Shown piece after piece: positions 10,621 through 23,034 of a stretch of DNA of 64,000 nucleotides. A program made the translations under genes and the position numbers. Numbering within the stretch: the stretch's first letter is position 1; the number at the start of each line of letters is the position of its first letter. The notes beneath the pieces are model-generated. The model searched no databases. It had not been told where the DNA came from and worked only from the letters and a program-made list of their open reading frames with translations. Source of the DNA: Plotosus lineatus (taxonomy: Eukaryota; Chordata; Actinopteri; Siluriformes; Plotosidae); the NCBI GenBank assembly GCA_024760905.1, contig CM045729.1:50843580-50907579 (forward strand), given 5' to 3'.

Positions 10621-11097
10621 CACCACTCATGTAGATGACCTCAGGGGTGTGCAAAGTGTGTGTCATGTGTCCTAGTCTGGTGGTATGGCATGTGAGAACA
10701 CATTTTTCCAGAGTGTGAATTATACATGTGTTTTTTTTTCTCTCCAAAGGGATTCAGTCTAAGATTTGTGTGTTGTTGTTTTTTTTTACTTTCCTCCATT
10801 GATCTTAAGTTCTGGTCTTTTTTAGCTCTAGGCCAGTGTATACACACATTACTCAGCTTTATATTCGTGGAGTGGTTCGCACAATCTCATTACAAGACTA
10901 TATTTGTGAGGAGAGGGATATGAGACAACTACTGTATTTTGTGCTTTAGTTTGACAGTACAGTTCCAGAGGAATTTACGATGGCGTTTAGTTTTTCACCA
11001 ACTCCATGTTTCTTGATCTTAGTCTTTCAAAACTTTTCCTCTTCATAAAGAACATAACACACACTGCATTCCGACAGAATGAATGCTGTGCTTTGTG

Positions 11098-11385
11098 TGG
11101 CTCGTGGAGCTGTGCACAGAGTTGTGTTTGGTGTATAGAGCTGTGTGTTGTTGGCACATGCAGCTGTACTATGTATTCTGATTGGCTCATTGAAAAGTGC
11201 ACTGTGTTGTGGTTGGTGTATGGATCTGTCTGTTGTGAGTGACTTATTGAGCTGTCTACTGTTTTGCGATTGGTTCATAGAGCTGTCCGCAATGTTGACT
11301 GGTTTGCGGATTGGGGATTGGTGCTGTGCTCTGTATTTTGATTGGCATGTGGAGCTGTACACTGTTTTTGAGATTGGTGATGTTT
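11098..11385 (+). repeat. Degenerate ~31-bp minisatellite (GAGCTGT...ATTGG units)
   Basis: About nine diverged units of 23 to 33 bp follow each other. Typical units read like TCATAGAGCTGT, then a variable CACTGTGTTG part, then GATTGGT. The GAGCTGT core recurs near 11105, 11137, 11161, 11249 and 11278, and ATTGG recurs near 11181, 11269, 11319 and 11340. Frames across it have no coding value. Confidence 0.75.
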
Positions 11386-11727
11386 TGTAATTAAGATGAG
11401 AGTCTTCCTTGGTTTAATTGATTTACTCGTGTACAATTTTGTTAAAGTTGTGAAAGGAAAACTTGTTAAACTTCCTGCACAATGTCACATTCAAAGTATT
11501 CATTAGAAATCAGCACAAGCTTCAGCTTGATTTTTTTTCAATCTAAACAATCGAGGTGTCTGAAGTTGTTCTATAGTGCACTCAGTGTAGCCCAGTGTGC
11601 ATTGTGACAATTTTGTACAAGTGATAGTCACTAACCAAGCAATACCATCATGCATTTAATTTGGAATATTGGAAAAAAAAATCTTGATACAGGGAGCGAG
11701 AGAGCAGAGATAAAATGTTCTATCTTT

Positions 11728-11728
11728 C

Positions 11729-11816
<88 letters not shown>
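11728..11816. repeat. (CT)n(TA)n microsatellite
   Basis: About 19 CT units are directly joined to about 24 TA units. The flanks (11390-11727 and 11817-12829) are AT-rich intron with nothing recognised. Confidence 0.95.
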
Positions 11817-11820
<4 letters not shown>

Positions 11821-12846
11821 TAGTTTTAACCTAAAAAAAAAAACTTTTAAAGCATCACTAATCCGAAGTGTCAAAGATTATAAACTGACAGTCAAGTACA
11901 ATAAAATAGTTTTTAGGGAAACAGTAAAAAATGAAATTAAAACCAAAATGGAGGAAGACATAAACTATATTTTAACAAATGTCTTAATAAAATATATTAA
12001 AGTTACAATGGAGTGAAAGGAATTGATCCAAAGCCTCAAATTTAATTCAATAAAAGGCAACAGCAAACCACAAGCTCACAACGTGAGTGTCTGTAAGTGT
12101 TTTAAAATGGATGAGCTCACGTTCTTGTTCGCTGCATTTAGTGCCCTATTAATGACTATGGATGAGTAATGATTGGCTGATTTGCTTGGGGTGTCTTTGC
12201 ATCTTGGTGGTCTTCAAGTCAGTTTAATTGTAGTTTACCTTGTATTTTTTTTTGCAGTTGAAAAAAATGATGGTACAAGATTGGATAGTTCAGTGTCAAG
12301 CTGAAAGTTTTTATTTGTTCACTGCATAATAATGGGTCATACCAAGCAACAACAAGCATAAAAGATGAGCACCAATTTTTAATTACTTTTTTTTTAGTTA
12401 GTTAGTTATTTGAATCGCTACAAAATCACATAAAGTACCACCAGTGTTAAATTTGGGTAACCCTATATATAAGGATGCCAAGAGCACTGTCTGTGTGAGG
12501 ACTGGCAATTGCAGCCACAAATAGTATATACTAAGGCTGAGCTATATAGCCTAAAAATAAAACCTCCAATCTTATTTTTCAGCCTGCACCCAATTTACGA
12601 TACAGATTCAGACACCCCCACCATCTTATGCAAGGATATTCAGAAGTTTTATTTTAACAATATCAACAAAAGAACATCAAACATATTTCTAATTGGTTTG
12701 AAACTGAAGCTTTCCCTGAGTGTGGTTCAAATTTAACCACTTTTGAAATTGAATAAAAAGTGCCTTTTTGAAAAATCTTGAATACCCGAAGAAAGAATTT
12801 AATAAAGCATGTATAATTTGTAAGGGATGACATGAGATGCTTTTGT

Positions 12847-13157
12847 TTCTTTCTTTCGCCTTTTTCCCTTTTCTCGGGGGTCGCCACATCGAATCATTTG
12901 GCATAGATTTTTACGTCCAAGGCCCTTCCTGTCACAACCCTTCAGCAAGGGACAGAAACACACTTTGCAGCTACTCTTTACGAAAGTCAGCAATGGTTCT
13001 TTTACATGCCTCACACCATAGACAGTGAGAGACATGGCCCGCCTTTGATAACCCAGTTAGCTGCACTTGGGGGACAGTGACAACCCTGTGGAGACTCGGA
13101 CCCCCCAACCTTAGGATCAGCGATCCTGCACCCTATCCACTAGACCATCACTGCCCT
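12847..13157 (-). mobile_element. SINE family I, R-type (RTE-like) tail
   Basis: Flanked by an exact 17-bp duplication ACATGAGATGCTTTTGT (12830-12846 and 13158-13174). The left end is the reverse of the RTE-like tail (GGGGTCGCCACATCGAATC). The right end is the tRNA-like head (GGGCAGTGATGGTCTAGTGG on the - strand). Confidence 0.92.
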
Positions 13158-13310
13158 ACATGAGATGCTTTTGTAACTTGGGTTAAAGTGCTTTTATTGA
13201 ATTGTTTGTATGTTTGTTTGTTTGCTTGTTTCAGCTAGCAAGAAAAACTGATACGTGGAATATTTCATGTGTGGTGCTAAATTTAATAGACAGGGATACT
13301 TTGGTAAAAT

Positions 13311-13620
13311 TGGTGGGGCCGGTGGTGTAGTGGGTAGGGTACTGGGCTCATGATCGGAAGGTTGTGTGTTCAAATCCCAGTTAGAACCCCACTGTGCTAT
13401 GACCCCTTTGCAAGGTCTCAATCACAAGTGTGCCTGTGTTCCCTCAGAAGTATAAATGGGTACCAGTAAAAATATACTTGGAAGGTAACTTGTGATGGAC
13501 CAGCGTCACATCCAGGAGGAGTTGAACTCCTGGTCGCTTCACGCTACGGAAACCGGGGATAAGCACCAACCTGATGAGCCACTATGCTCGGGTGGAAAAA
13601 GCCCAACAGACTTTACCCTT
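13311..13620 (+). mobile_element. SINE family II, full-length copy
   Basis: Flanked by the exact 14-bp duplication TACTTTGGTAAAAT (13297-13310 and 13621-13634). The head GGGGCCGGTGGTGTAGTGGG has A-box and B-box (GTGTTCAAATCCC) elements of a tRNA promoter. The body holds ATAAATGGGTACCAGTAAAA and CTCCTGGTCGCTTCACG. The length of 310 bp defines the family unit. The matching reverse copy is at 3649-3946. Confidence 0.92.
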
Positions 13621-13946
13621 TACTTTGGTAAAATGCTATTGGCTTGGTAGCTCATCCGTGGTGGATTTTATTTACCATCTGAATAAACCTGTATTTTAAA
13701 TTTATGACAGAAAGTGGTGTGTGTGCAGTTGAACTTTGTCGGAGTAAGCTGGCCGTTTAAAAGTTACTGAAGATAGTACCAGGTTTTGAAACGAGATCCT
13801 TGTTGTCACACCGCTGCCTTCTTGCTAATTTGTGTTGGTGGGACAGGCTTTTTTTCTATTGGATGGTGGGTACTGGGAGCCTATCACAGAGGAAGGAAGG
13901 AATTCTTGGCAGGGTTGCTAGAGCTAAAGTTAAGAAAGATCTAATA

Positions 13947-16119
13947 CAGTATGCCCTTGACGATTCGCGGTTTTGCATCCACGGTTTGAGTATTCGCTGA
14001 CTGCCGAGCAACCGGCACGTGATTCAAATTCAGCTCATGGCTGTCCTCCTTTCTCCTGATTGGTTGAGTTGATGTCCTGCCCCTTTTTCCTCATTCGCAC
14101 ACAAGTTGTCAATGAGCCTCTTTTTTGTTTGTGTTTTAATTACCAGTTAAGCTCTATACCACTTAAACGCTATGCGTCTTCATTGGCTAAGCGATAGAAA
14201 ACGCTGGATGTCTCTTCTGAAGAAATAAGACTTTCTCCTGAGAAACGACGGTTTTCTCTGAACTGTTGTATTAAAATCTTTTTCAATTATTATTCCAGTA
14301 CAGTACCTAAGTTCATGTTTATGCGTGAGATGTTATGTTCTGTAGCATGTTTAACAAACAATACCAAAAGGATAAACTTTATTACAGTACTCTTCATGTC
14401 CTTTTACATTGAACTTGAAGTGACGTCTCCAAGATGGCGCTGCCCAGAGGGTGACGTCACGGAGTTCTCAGAGTCAAATTGTTTCTTTTTTCGTTTTAAT
14501 TTGTTGTTTTGTTCATGTTTTTCACTATGCTCGTCTACGACCGGTCAACTCTACTACAGCTATAAGATCGGAGTATCTTCGGACATGTATAACTAAGCAG
14601 AGCTAACATGCTATTAGCAGAGCTAACATGCTATGGTAGGAAGCTCAATGCGAGCCGCATCCCAGCAAGCAATAAGCCCAGGCGGGAAGGGGCCGAACGA
14701 TGACTCCAGCACTTGGGATTGCAGGGGATGAAGGCCGTATAGCCGGCTGGTATAATCGCGTTATCGGTGTGCTCTCCTCGAGCCATGTTTCACAGAAACA
14801 CAGTCCTGTTGATCCCTCTGCCCTGCAATCTGAGCATGATGCTCATCCATCTTGTTTCGCAGGGACTGAACATTTTCAAGCAGTATGGCCAGAAGTGCTA
14901 ACCAAGGCTCTGCGAACTCCGCCTGGGCGGTTAGCATGGAGCTCCCATAGCATAGCAGCTCACGATAGTTCTCAGAGTCAACTTGTTTCTTTGTTAATTT
15001 TAACTTGTTTTATTTGTTGTTCTGTTTGTTCATGTTTTGCTCTATGCTCGTCTACGACCGGTCAACTCTACTACAGCTATAAGATCGGAGTATCTTCGGG
15101 CGTGTATAACTAAGCACGCTGAACTGGGCTTGTTAGCCGGGATGCAGCTAGCAGAGCTAATATGCTATGGTAGGCAGCTCAATGCGAGCCGCACCCCAGC
15201 GGACAAGAAGCCCAGGCGGGAAGGGGTCAACGACGCTTGAGAACTCCGACGCTTGGGATTGCAGGGGATGAAGGCCGTGTAGCTGGAGCAATCGCCTCAT
15301 CGGGTGTACTCTCCTCGAGCCATGTTTCACCGAAACACAGTCCTGTAGATCCCTCTGCGCTGCAATCTGAGCATGAAGTTCGTCCATCTTGTTTCGCAGG
15401 GACTGAACATTTTCAAGTAGTATGGCCGGAAGTGCTAACCAAGCCTCTGAGAACTCCACCTGGGCTTAGCCGGTAACCACTAGCATTGAGCTGCCATTGC
15501 ATATAAGCTCTTGCGTGCTTAGTTGCCCGAAGCTGAAGCTGCCCATAGCTGTAGTAGGGTCGACCGATCATAGACAAGCATAGTGCAAAACATGAACAAA
15601 TAAATTAATAAATTAAAAGAAACAATTTGACTCTGAGAACTCAAAGACATCACTCCAAGTTCAATGTAAAAGGACATGAAGCGTAATAGTTTCTTTTTGG
15701 TATCATTTGTTAAACATGCTACAGAACATAAAATCTCACGCACAAACATTAACTTAGGTACTGTACTGGAATAATAATTGAAAAAGACTTTATACAGCAT
15801 ATACTGTTGTAAAGCACTCGTTTTAATGTTTATATTTTATCATCAATAAAAAGTAAGAGTAAAAATTGAAAAGTTTTTCTTAATTATTACTATATTTTAC
15901 TACATTAATACTGTATTAATGAGTAAGACTGTCTATAGAATGTGTTTAAGGAGCATATTTTAATGCATGTAATAGATACATAGTATTGTACTTCCAGCTG
16001 CTCATTCGCACATGTGACGTGTTACATGGGGGTTTTACTTCCGGGTACAGAACTCACGGATTATCTCGATTCGCGGGAGGGCTCGGAACCGAACCCCCGC
16101 GAATGTCGAGGGCCTCCTG
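13947..16119. mobile_element. Palindromic Tigger/pogo-like element, copy 1 (with LINE-fragment payload)
   Basis: TA dinucleotides flank the element (13945-13946 and 16120-16121). Termini read CAGTATGCCCTTGACGATTC and, reversed from the right, CAGGAGGCCCTCGACATTCG. Inner arms at about 14265-14430 and 15650-15800 are inverted copies of each other (CTTTTTCAATTATTATTCCA; TCATGTCCTTTTACATTGAA). No transposase is encoded. The centre carries a tandemly duplicated LINE-derived sequence. Three related copies occur at 23035, 35563 and 53233 with different centres. Confidence 0.8.
14464..15625. repeat. 504-bp tandem duplication plus inverted end, payload of the palindromic element
   Basis: Unit 1 begins at 14464 and unit 2 at 14968, both with GTTCTCAGAGTCAA. 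A shorter inverted third copy at about 15507-15625 ends in TTGACTCTGAGAACT. On the - strand each unit contains a frame with LLENVQSLRNKMDEL, like the start of a LINE endonuclease domain. The units therefore look like captured 5' parts of a non-LTR retrotransposon. Just before unit 1 are a YY1-like AAGATGGCG and a CRE (TGACGTCA near 14452). Confidence 0.65.
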
Positions 16120-16666
16120 TACATTAAAATTTAAATCTCTATTTTCATTTTACATATCATCCTAAAATAAAAAAGTGAATTAATCAATAAAACTAATTTA
16201 TTGCCCTGATTTAGTGCAAGCTATTTAATGCGGATAATGACGATTTTCAGAAGGCCATTTAGTGAGAAACACCCTTTCAGGAAATCTTATATTTTGCTTC
16301 TGTAATGTAAAACCAAATGCAGAGATTAAAAAAAAAAAGCTTTTCAATTGTTACTGCACTTGGTAGTGTTCAGTGTTAAGGTTGGGATTGTGTCAGAAAT
16401 TATGTCATCACACTGTGACCTCCAGAGACCTCCTTTAAGTGATATTGTTACATAATGATGAAATTCCACAATGTTGTCCTTAGTTCTAGATTTAGATTAC
16501 TTGATGCAGTTGTGTTTTGCCATGAAAAAAGCTTATGTGTACTGTTCACACTCTGAGTTCCACATGTGCACTGGAAATGGGACAGTCTGGAAATGCATGG
16601 CATCCCTTGTAAATGTGTGTATGCAGTTTTAATTTTTTTTTTAACATTTAGTTTCCTCCTCTCAGG

Positions 16667-16921
16667 CCCCCAGTGCAGCTAACTGAGTTATCAAAGGCGG
16701 GCCATGTCTCTCACTGTCTATGGTGAGAGGCATGTAAAAGAACCATTGCTGACTTTCATAAAGAATAGCTGCAAAGTTATCAGCGTGTTTCTGTCCCTTG
16801 TTAAAAGGGTTGTGACAGGAAGGGCATCCGACGTAAAAACCTCTGCCAAATCAAACGTGCGGATCAGATGTTTCGCTGTGGCAACTCCCGAGTAAAAGGG
16901 AAAAAGCCGAAAGGAAGACAA
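16667..16921 (+). mobile_element. SINE family I, 5'-truncated, R-type tail
   Basis: Begins within the body (CCCAGTGCAGCTAACTGAG) and has the complete RTE-like tail (TTCGCTGTGGCAACTCCCGA). The flanks TTTCCTCCTCTCAGG and TTTCCTCCTCTCGGG are a target-site duplication with one or two changes. The tRNA-like head is missing, as expected of incomplete reverse transcription. Confidence 0.88.
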
Positions 16922-16939
16922 TTTCCTCCTCTCGGGGAT

Positions 16940-18257
16940 TATGAAAAGAGTAAAGTGCAAGAACGGCATAGATTTTTCTTTCGCGCTTTAATAGCGTATG
17001 CCTCTTTTAGACCTCAAAGTCTCTCAATTTTAACATGTTGCTTTTTTTTTTTTTTTTATACACACTACAAGGTTAAGAGCACTGATGAGCAGCTGTACGG
17101 ACTATTCATAGATGCATCAAGTCCTTATGCCTAGACTGTCTGTCATCAGCCGGAATGTGCAAGTAGAATTGACAGAGCATTAAGGGGCCAACTGTACAGT
17201 GTCATTGTCTGTCACTGACTTTGATAAATTTGGATGTGAATACATTGTGTGAAGTGTTTAAATTATTACAGGCAGTGCTTTCAATGAATAATGTTTCCTC
17301 ACAGTGTGCTAACTTTTTTCTGAAAATCTCATGTATACACAGTACTGTAGAATGAAGCTATCATTAAGGCCCATTTCTGCTTCTGTGTCAAATCCACCCT
17401 GTAAGGTTCAGCATAGCGGCATATCCAATGTTTTGTCTGACTTGAAGAGCTCCAGAAATAAAACAAGAAAATCACAGTGATGTAGATCACAACTGTGATT
17501 TGTTTGCATGCTAGCATCACATTTCCTTCTATAGCCTACCAGCTGCTACTTTTTCAAGATTAAAAATTGGAAACCTATCATCACAGTAGTGTGTAAATAT
17601 GATGCATATAAAGTGCAGGCTCTATCACAGCTGTAGATCACTGTAAAGGCTAGTTTAATGTTGCATCTCGTCCTGTGAATTTAAGCACTAACACTTTTAC
17701 AGTGCTCCAAGCCCTTGATGATGAAACATTTCAGTAAATCTTTCAGTTTAATTTTATCTTGATTATTTTTAATTTACTAGGTTTGTATTTAAGTTTGCTT
17801 TATAACAATATATTTTCTATGTTATTTTAATTTTATTTATATTTATTTTATTATTATTACATGTTTATTATTTATACAGTGAGACAAAATTCAAATGACA
17901 TCATCCCCTGGATGTACACATACACCTACAATTATGAATACAGTATTTTCACCCTGCTTGATCCCTGACCCCCATACCTACAGAGTAGACTTGATGTGTA
18001 GCACTTTAAATATGCCTTTGGCAATATATTTTACTACAATTTTTCAGATAAGTAATATTCTCTCAGTCTTCAAATTCAGCCCCCCATCCCCCCCACTAGC
18101 TCAAATATTACCCATATGACAAATCGTAACTGAGGTGGGTCAAGGCTTGCATACACTCTCTTTGACACATGAACACAAGTGGAATTTAGCAAAAATAAGC
18201 TACTGGCCAATAGAACTAGTGAAATTCTAACTCCTTTATATTTACAAGATATATATA
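16940..18257. other. Intronic stretch, nothing recognised
   Basis: AT-rich unique-looking sequence with a poly(T) run near 17041. The short frames show no domain. Confidence 0.5.
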
Positions 18258-18259
18258 TA

Positions 18260-19046
18260 CAGTAAAACCTCCGCTGACGAACGCTTAAGCTCACGAACTT
18301 TTCGCCTCAAGAACATTAAATTTGCGAGCATATAGTCTCTGCTGACGAACTAGTTTTCGGCGGACGAATCAAACCACGCGGTCGAACAGCGCCACAGTGG
18401 CGGCCACGAGAAGCTGACGCACGCTCACGGCGTCACAGTTCGTCACCCCCTTTCTTTGCGTGCGGACGTGGTTTGTGTTTGATAGACATTTTGGACCATA
18501 TTGAGTGTACTTTTGCTATTATGGGACCGAAAAAGACCCCACCACAGGCGGAGATCATTGAAAAACACGAACGAGGTGTGCGTTTGTGTGACTCAGCGTC
18601 CCAGTACCAGTACGCTAAGTCTACCATTGCTCCCATCCTTAAGAACAAGGAAGCTATTAAGGGTGCGTGTGTGGCTAAGGGTGTTTCCAAACAGTAGGCG
18701 TTTCCAAACTCTCCTTCCAAACAGTAAGTCCCTCCCTCCCTCCTCCTCCCACTCCATTCCATCAAGCCATCAACTACCATCACAAAGGTAAATAAAACGA
18801 CTTTATTATACAGTACAGTTTATTTCTTTAATTACAATACAATAGCACATTTATTATACATAAAATAAGGTATATTTTTGTGTAGTTTTAAGGCTTATTT
18901 AGTAGAAAATTATGTTTTATGGGGACCTGGGAACGGATTATTCTCATTTTAATGGTTTCTTATGGGAAATAAATGTTCGGAAGACGAACTTTTCGCCTTA
19001 CACACTTTCTGGGAACCAATTATGTTCGTGAGCAGAGGTATCACTG
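18260..19046 (+). mobile_element. Non-autonomous Tigger (pogo) element with transposase N-terminus remnant
   Basis: TA target duplications flank it (18258-18259, 19047-19048). The termini CAGTAAAACCTCCGCTGACG and, reversed from the right, CAGTGATACCTCTGCTCACG are inverted repeats. A frame at 18521-18697 starts MGPKKTPPQAEIIEKHERG and continues with SQYQYAKSTIAPILKNKEAI. This resembles the CENP-B-type helix-turn-helix of Tigger transposases and stops after about 58 residues. The DDE catalytic core is absent, so the 787-bp copy cannot move itself. Confidence 0.88.

Positions 19047-19050
<4 letters not shown>

Positions 19051-19094
<44 letters not shown>
19051..19094. repeat. (TA)n microsatellite abutting the Tigger element
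   Basis: The TA run begins just beyond the target TA of the element. Confidence 0.9.
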
Positions 19095-19099
<5 letters not shown>

Positions 19100-19158
19100 A
19101 CTTGTATAAGTATATGTATAAATCTAAGTATAAATATAATATATATAAATGTATAAGT

Positions 19159-19204
19159 ATAAATCTAATGGGCAATATATATATATATTGCCCATTAGAT
19201 TTAT
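19159..19204. repeat. Perfect 46-bp palindrome
   Basis: ATAAATCTAATGGGCAATAT and its exact reverse complement meet at a TATA-rich centre (between 19181 and 19182) with no mismatch. The right arm overlaps the 5' target duplication of the next SINE. Confidence 0.9.
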
Positions 19205-19213
19205 CATGTCACC

Positions 19214-19458
19214 TAACTGGGTTATCAAAGGCGGGCCATGTCTCTCACTGTGTATGGTGTGAGGCATGTAAAAGAACCATTGCTGACTTTCGTAAAGAGT
19301 AGGCTGCAAAGCCATCAGCGTGTTTCTGTCCCTTGCTAAAGAAAAGGGTTGTGACAGGAAGGGCTTCCAACGTAAAAACCTATGCCAAATCAGATGTGCG
19401 AATCAGATGTTTTGCTGTGGCGACTCCCGAGAAAAGGGAAAAAGCCGAAAAGAGAAGA
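19214..19458 (+). mobile_element. SINE family I, 5'-truncated, R-type tail
   Basis: Flanked by an exact 17-bp duplication AGATTTATCATGTCACC (19197-19213 and 19459-19475). It starts at TAACTGGGTTATCAAAGG in the body and ends after GGCGACTCCCGAGAAAAGGG plus an AG-rich tail. Confidence 0.92.
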
Positions 19459-20324
19459 AGATTTATCATGTCACCAGCAGGATGACTTGCTAGCTAATTT
19501 CACTCATTTTACAGATTTTTTTTTTCTCACCACGGGCCAATGGGCTAGTTTAATTTCACACCCTTGCATGAAGCCACTCTCCATTTCTGCACATAGTGGT
19601 GCTTAAAGGTTCATGAACCCATTAGAAGATTTAATATTTCTGCATAAATATATTTTTGCGAGAGACTGCCCCCAAAATCCACTGGAACAGTTACAGTAGT
19701 CCGTGCAATGGTTCACACATATTAACTGACTGTGTGAGACCTTAACATAAAGATAATTTGCCGTGGCTCTGGTAGGATTTGGGGATTAGATTAGCATGTG
19801 GTGATCGGTCGTGATGTTGTTAGCGATGAGAAATAATAATGTATGGCTATTGTGATTGAACTACTGACACTTATATAATCTGTCAATATATTGGGTGTTC
19901 TAGAGTGTGTACTGTGTTTTGGTGCAGCAAAAATGTTATCAAAAGCCTTTGTGTGGAAAAAAAAAAAAAATTCAGAAGCAGCTTGAGAACAAAGACATGA
20001 TACTGGTGATCGATTCCTCACTAACTAGTTTGTGCATTTCACAGCAGTATGGATTTAATGGATTGTAAATTATCATATCCGATCTTGCATGGTGAAGATT
20101 TTACATGTTTCAGAGTTTATATTTGATAGCATCCCATTAAATACACTGGGAATACCCACCACCTGTTAGTTCACAGTTATGAAAGACTATGGGGGAATGA
20201 AATTTGTTTTTGTTGTTTTTGCCTGATACATTCACCGTTTTCATATGTGAAAGCAGTGAGATATGCCAAAAATATGATTTTGAGCTCCCTAGTTGATCAT
20301 AATCATGGTCCATGTCATTACACA

Positions 20325-20790
20325 CACTGCCTGGCCAAAATAAAAGCCATGCAGTGTAATATTTTGTTGGACTGCCTTCAGCATTGATTTCAGCGTGTAA
20401 TCAGCATAGCATAATTTTTGACTTCACCATAACAACATTTATTTTTTTCATCCTGAGTCTGGTTTGTTTTTTATTGATATTCTTGAATCATGATGGGAAA
20501 ATTGATCCACTTCATGGAGTATATTCCAGCACATTCCAAAACCTCTCAGTAGGGTTAAGGCCAGGACTCTGTGATGACACTTTATAGTTGTGCCATCAAA
20601 CAAAGTAAAAGTCCATACATTCAGTACATTCAGGTCATCAATTAACAACATTTTATTGCCACATAATGGTGTTGAGCCTCGGCCAGGCCAACTGAGGCAA
20701 CAATGCCATGGTGATTACTTTCAATAAGCACGGATAAATGTTGTCCAACAAAATATTAGAATGTGGATTTTTCTTTTTTGCCCAGGCAGT
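20325..20790 (-). mobile_element. Decayed short Tc1-like element
   Basis: The ends CACTGCCTGGCCAAAATAAA and, reversed from the right, ACTGCCTGGGCAAAAAAGAA are inverted repeats of a fish Tc1-like type. Inside, the - strand retains scraps of the transposase region around the third catalytic residue (N-P-x-E-R-F-W-N-V like). It is too short and broken to be active. Confidence 0.65.
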
Positions 20791-20799
20791 TTATCCATC

Positions 20800-22540
20800 C
20801 CTGATTCTCCTAACTACTTGTAGAGACTTCGGAATTGGCAGTATAAGGAACAGGTTAATTAGCAGCAGCTTCTTTGTCAGTAGGACAGAAGAGATGTTTT
20901 CATGCTGAATCAGAAGAAGACAGAGTTCTCTGGTCAGGTTTAGGACCAAAGGATGATCTCTGCTCTTCCACTTCCCTTAGCTGATGGGTATCAGTAGAGT
21001 GATCATGTATTATATATAAGCTGGGTTTTTTACTGTCTGAGCCGTGCTGAATCTGGGCAGTGCTAGGAGAAAGAGCTGTAGCGTGCCTCTGGAGTAGACT
21101 CGTATCTATGTGAACTAAAACCTATGGATATCAGATCAGATTACATGTGCAGGTGTATGTTTACAGTTTGTATGTAATATTAGCAGTCATAATACTTGAG
21201 AGAGTAGGAAAACTCTTGAAAGATAATCTGTCCTATGTTATCTGCTTGTAGTTTGTTGAGTGTATGTGATGTACTGTGTGTCTGCGTGTTTCTTGAGCAG
21301 AACATGGGTAATTCAAAGTGTTGCAGGTGGTTTGGATTCACGTGTTGGAGCGTTCACATTTAAAATTGCCAGTGTACATTTCCTCTTGTGTTGCACATGC
21401 TTTCATCTATACAAATACATAAACTGTTCATCAGTCGATCCCTCACTGTGGATAGACTGCTGTGTGCTTTATTTTTCTGCTGTGCAGAGCACAGCACTAT
21501 AAACCCTCCTGAAATGCAGATATACTACCCAAGGTTATTGTGTTTTCCTTTATCAACCATACAGTCGCAGTCTCTCTTTTCTCCTCTAACTGAAATCATT
21601 GAAGAGGAGGATCTGCAAAGTCTCAGTGTGTAACAAACACACACATCGGCAGATGGTGCCTTCTGACTTTCAATCACTGATTAAACAGGTAAACGTCAGC
21701 AAATATGGACCATGTTATGTATGTATTTGAAATAAATATCTTCATATTTTATGTAACGTAATCCACACGAAGGTGAAATTCACTCAATTTTGTTTTATAT
21801 TATAAAAAAAGAGAATGATTCACATTTAACCTGTCTGAATAATTATATAAAATAATCGAAAAACGAAACAACCTTACATTGTACGCGTGTGTCTCTCCAA
21901 TGTAATTTCAGGTATTCATCAAATACATCTGTTATAACTGACAAATGCCCAACTGCAGGCTAATTAAAAACAAAGTCTGTTTTCTGTCATGTTCTTCATA
22001 GCTAAGTGATTAATTGATATGAATTTACCATGACTCTCCTTCCTCCCTGGTTTCAGCGTGCCTCCTCTTCAGGTATTCGTTGCAGTGATGTGCTGCTCAG
22101 CTGTAAACGCTTTGTACCGAACACTGCTGGACAATGTAAATATAAAGCGCTCCCATACTTTTGACAACTTGGTTCATACACCTTTCTTCGTGCAGACTTT
22201 AACCACCTCAAGTTTAATAACCGGATCCGTCACTGTATCAACTTCCACTGTTCTTCAAACACTTGTTCCAGAACAACGTTTGTTTTCTTCTCCTTTTCAT
22301 CTCCTTCTTCAGCTCCTCCTTTGACGGAGGCTATCATCCAGCTTAATGGTGCTTACTATTACCACAACATTCGTTGGCTTACTGCAGTCACATTACCAGA
22401 AGTAGCCACTGTACTTACCTTTATAGTAATATATACCCAATTAATATAATATTAAATTGGTTGCCAACTATTTTAATAAACAGCTTTAGTTTATTAATTT
22501 TTGTAGTGCCAGTTTACATCTAACAAGTGAAAACATGAGG
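20800..22540. other. Intronic stretch, nothing recognised
   Basis: No repeat family, exon or RNA gene is recognisable. The frames at 21260-21633 and 22058-22324 have no domain and no supporting splice context. Confidence 0.5.
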
Positions 22541-22549
22541 GTAAGACTT

Positions 22550-22700
22550 TGCCATTCAGAGACAGTCGCTGGCTTGATTTGCGGCCTTCCCTTGCTGAGA
22601 GCTCGGCCATGTAGCTGTCATGGACTCCTAGTCACTAATGGCTGTGGGCATCACTTGGGATTGAACTTGTGATCTTTGGATAATAGAGAGAACACCCATC
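22550..22700 (-). mobile_element. Possible tRNA-derived SINE fragment
   Basis: On the - strand a B-box-like AAGTTCAATCCC is followed by ATGGCCGAGCTCTCAGCAAG, reminiscent of a fish SINE. Only one copy is present here, so the call is weak. Confidence 0.3.
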
Positions 22701-23034
22701 ATTCGTACATTTTCAGCTGCATTGAAGTAGAAATTGTCAGCCTCTGCTGCCATCTCTCCATAAAGATTTATGGTTGGAGGTTTGTAATAGTCTTGTACAA
22801 ATCAGCGTGTGTCTGATCTTAGATTAATCGGCACAGGAACAGTGCCATATGATTTGGTCTGCTATATTAAGATTAAAAAACTTTATCTGAAAGTGCATGA
22901 GGCTTCAATGAAAATGTCCAACACTTCCAGTTTGTCACGGTGGTTTGGAGCAGCTGGTGTGATCATGTTTCAAAGTGAAAGAATGAACGAAAAAAAAAAC
23001 GTGTATTAGTTTGTTTTTCTTGTGATTCCACATA

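Noticed and set aside
13570..13610. CTGATGAGCC in SINE II as another hammerhead core
   Set aside because: The CUGAUGA word is present, but there is no paired stem II followed by GAAA and no cleavage-site helix.
18473..18697. Domesticated CENP-B-like gene
   Set aside because: The frame is short, stops right after the DNA-binding part and sits inside intact Tigger TIRs, so it is a transposon remnant.
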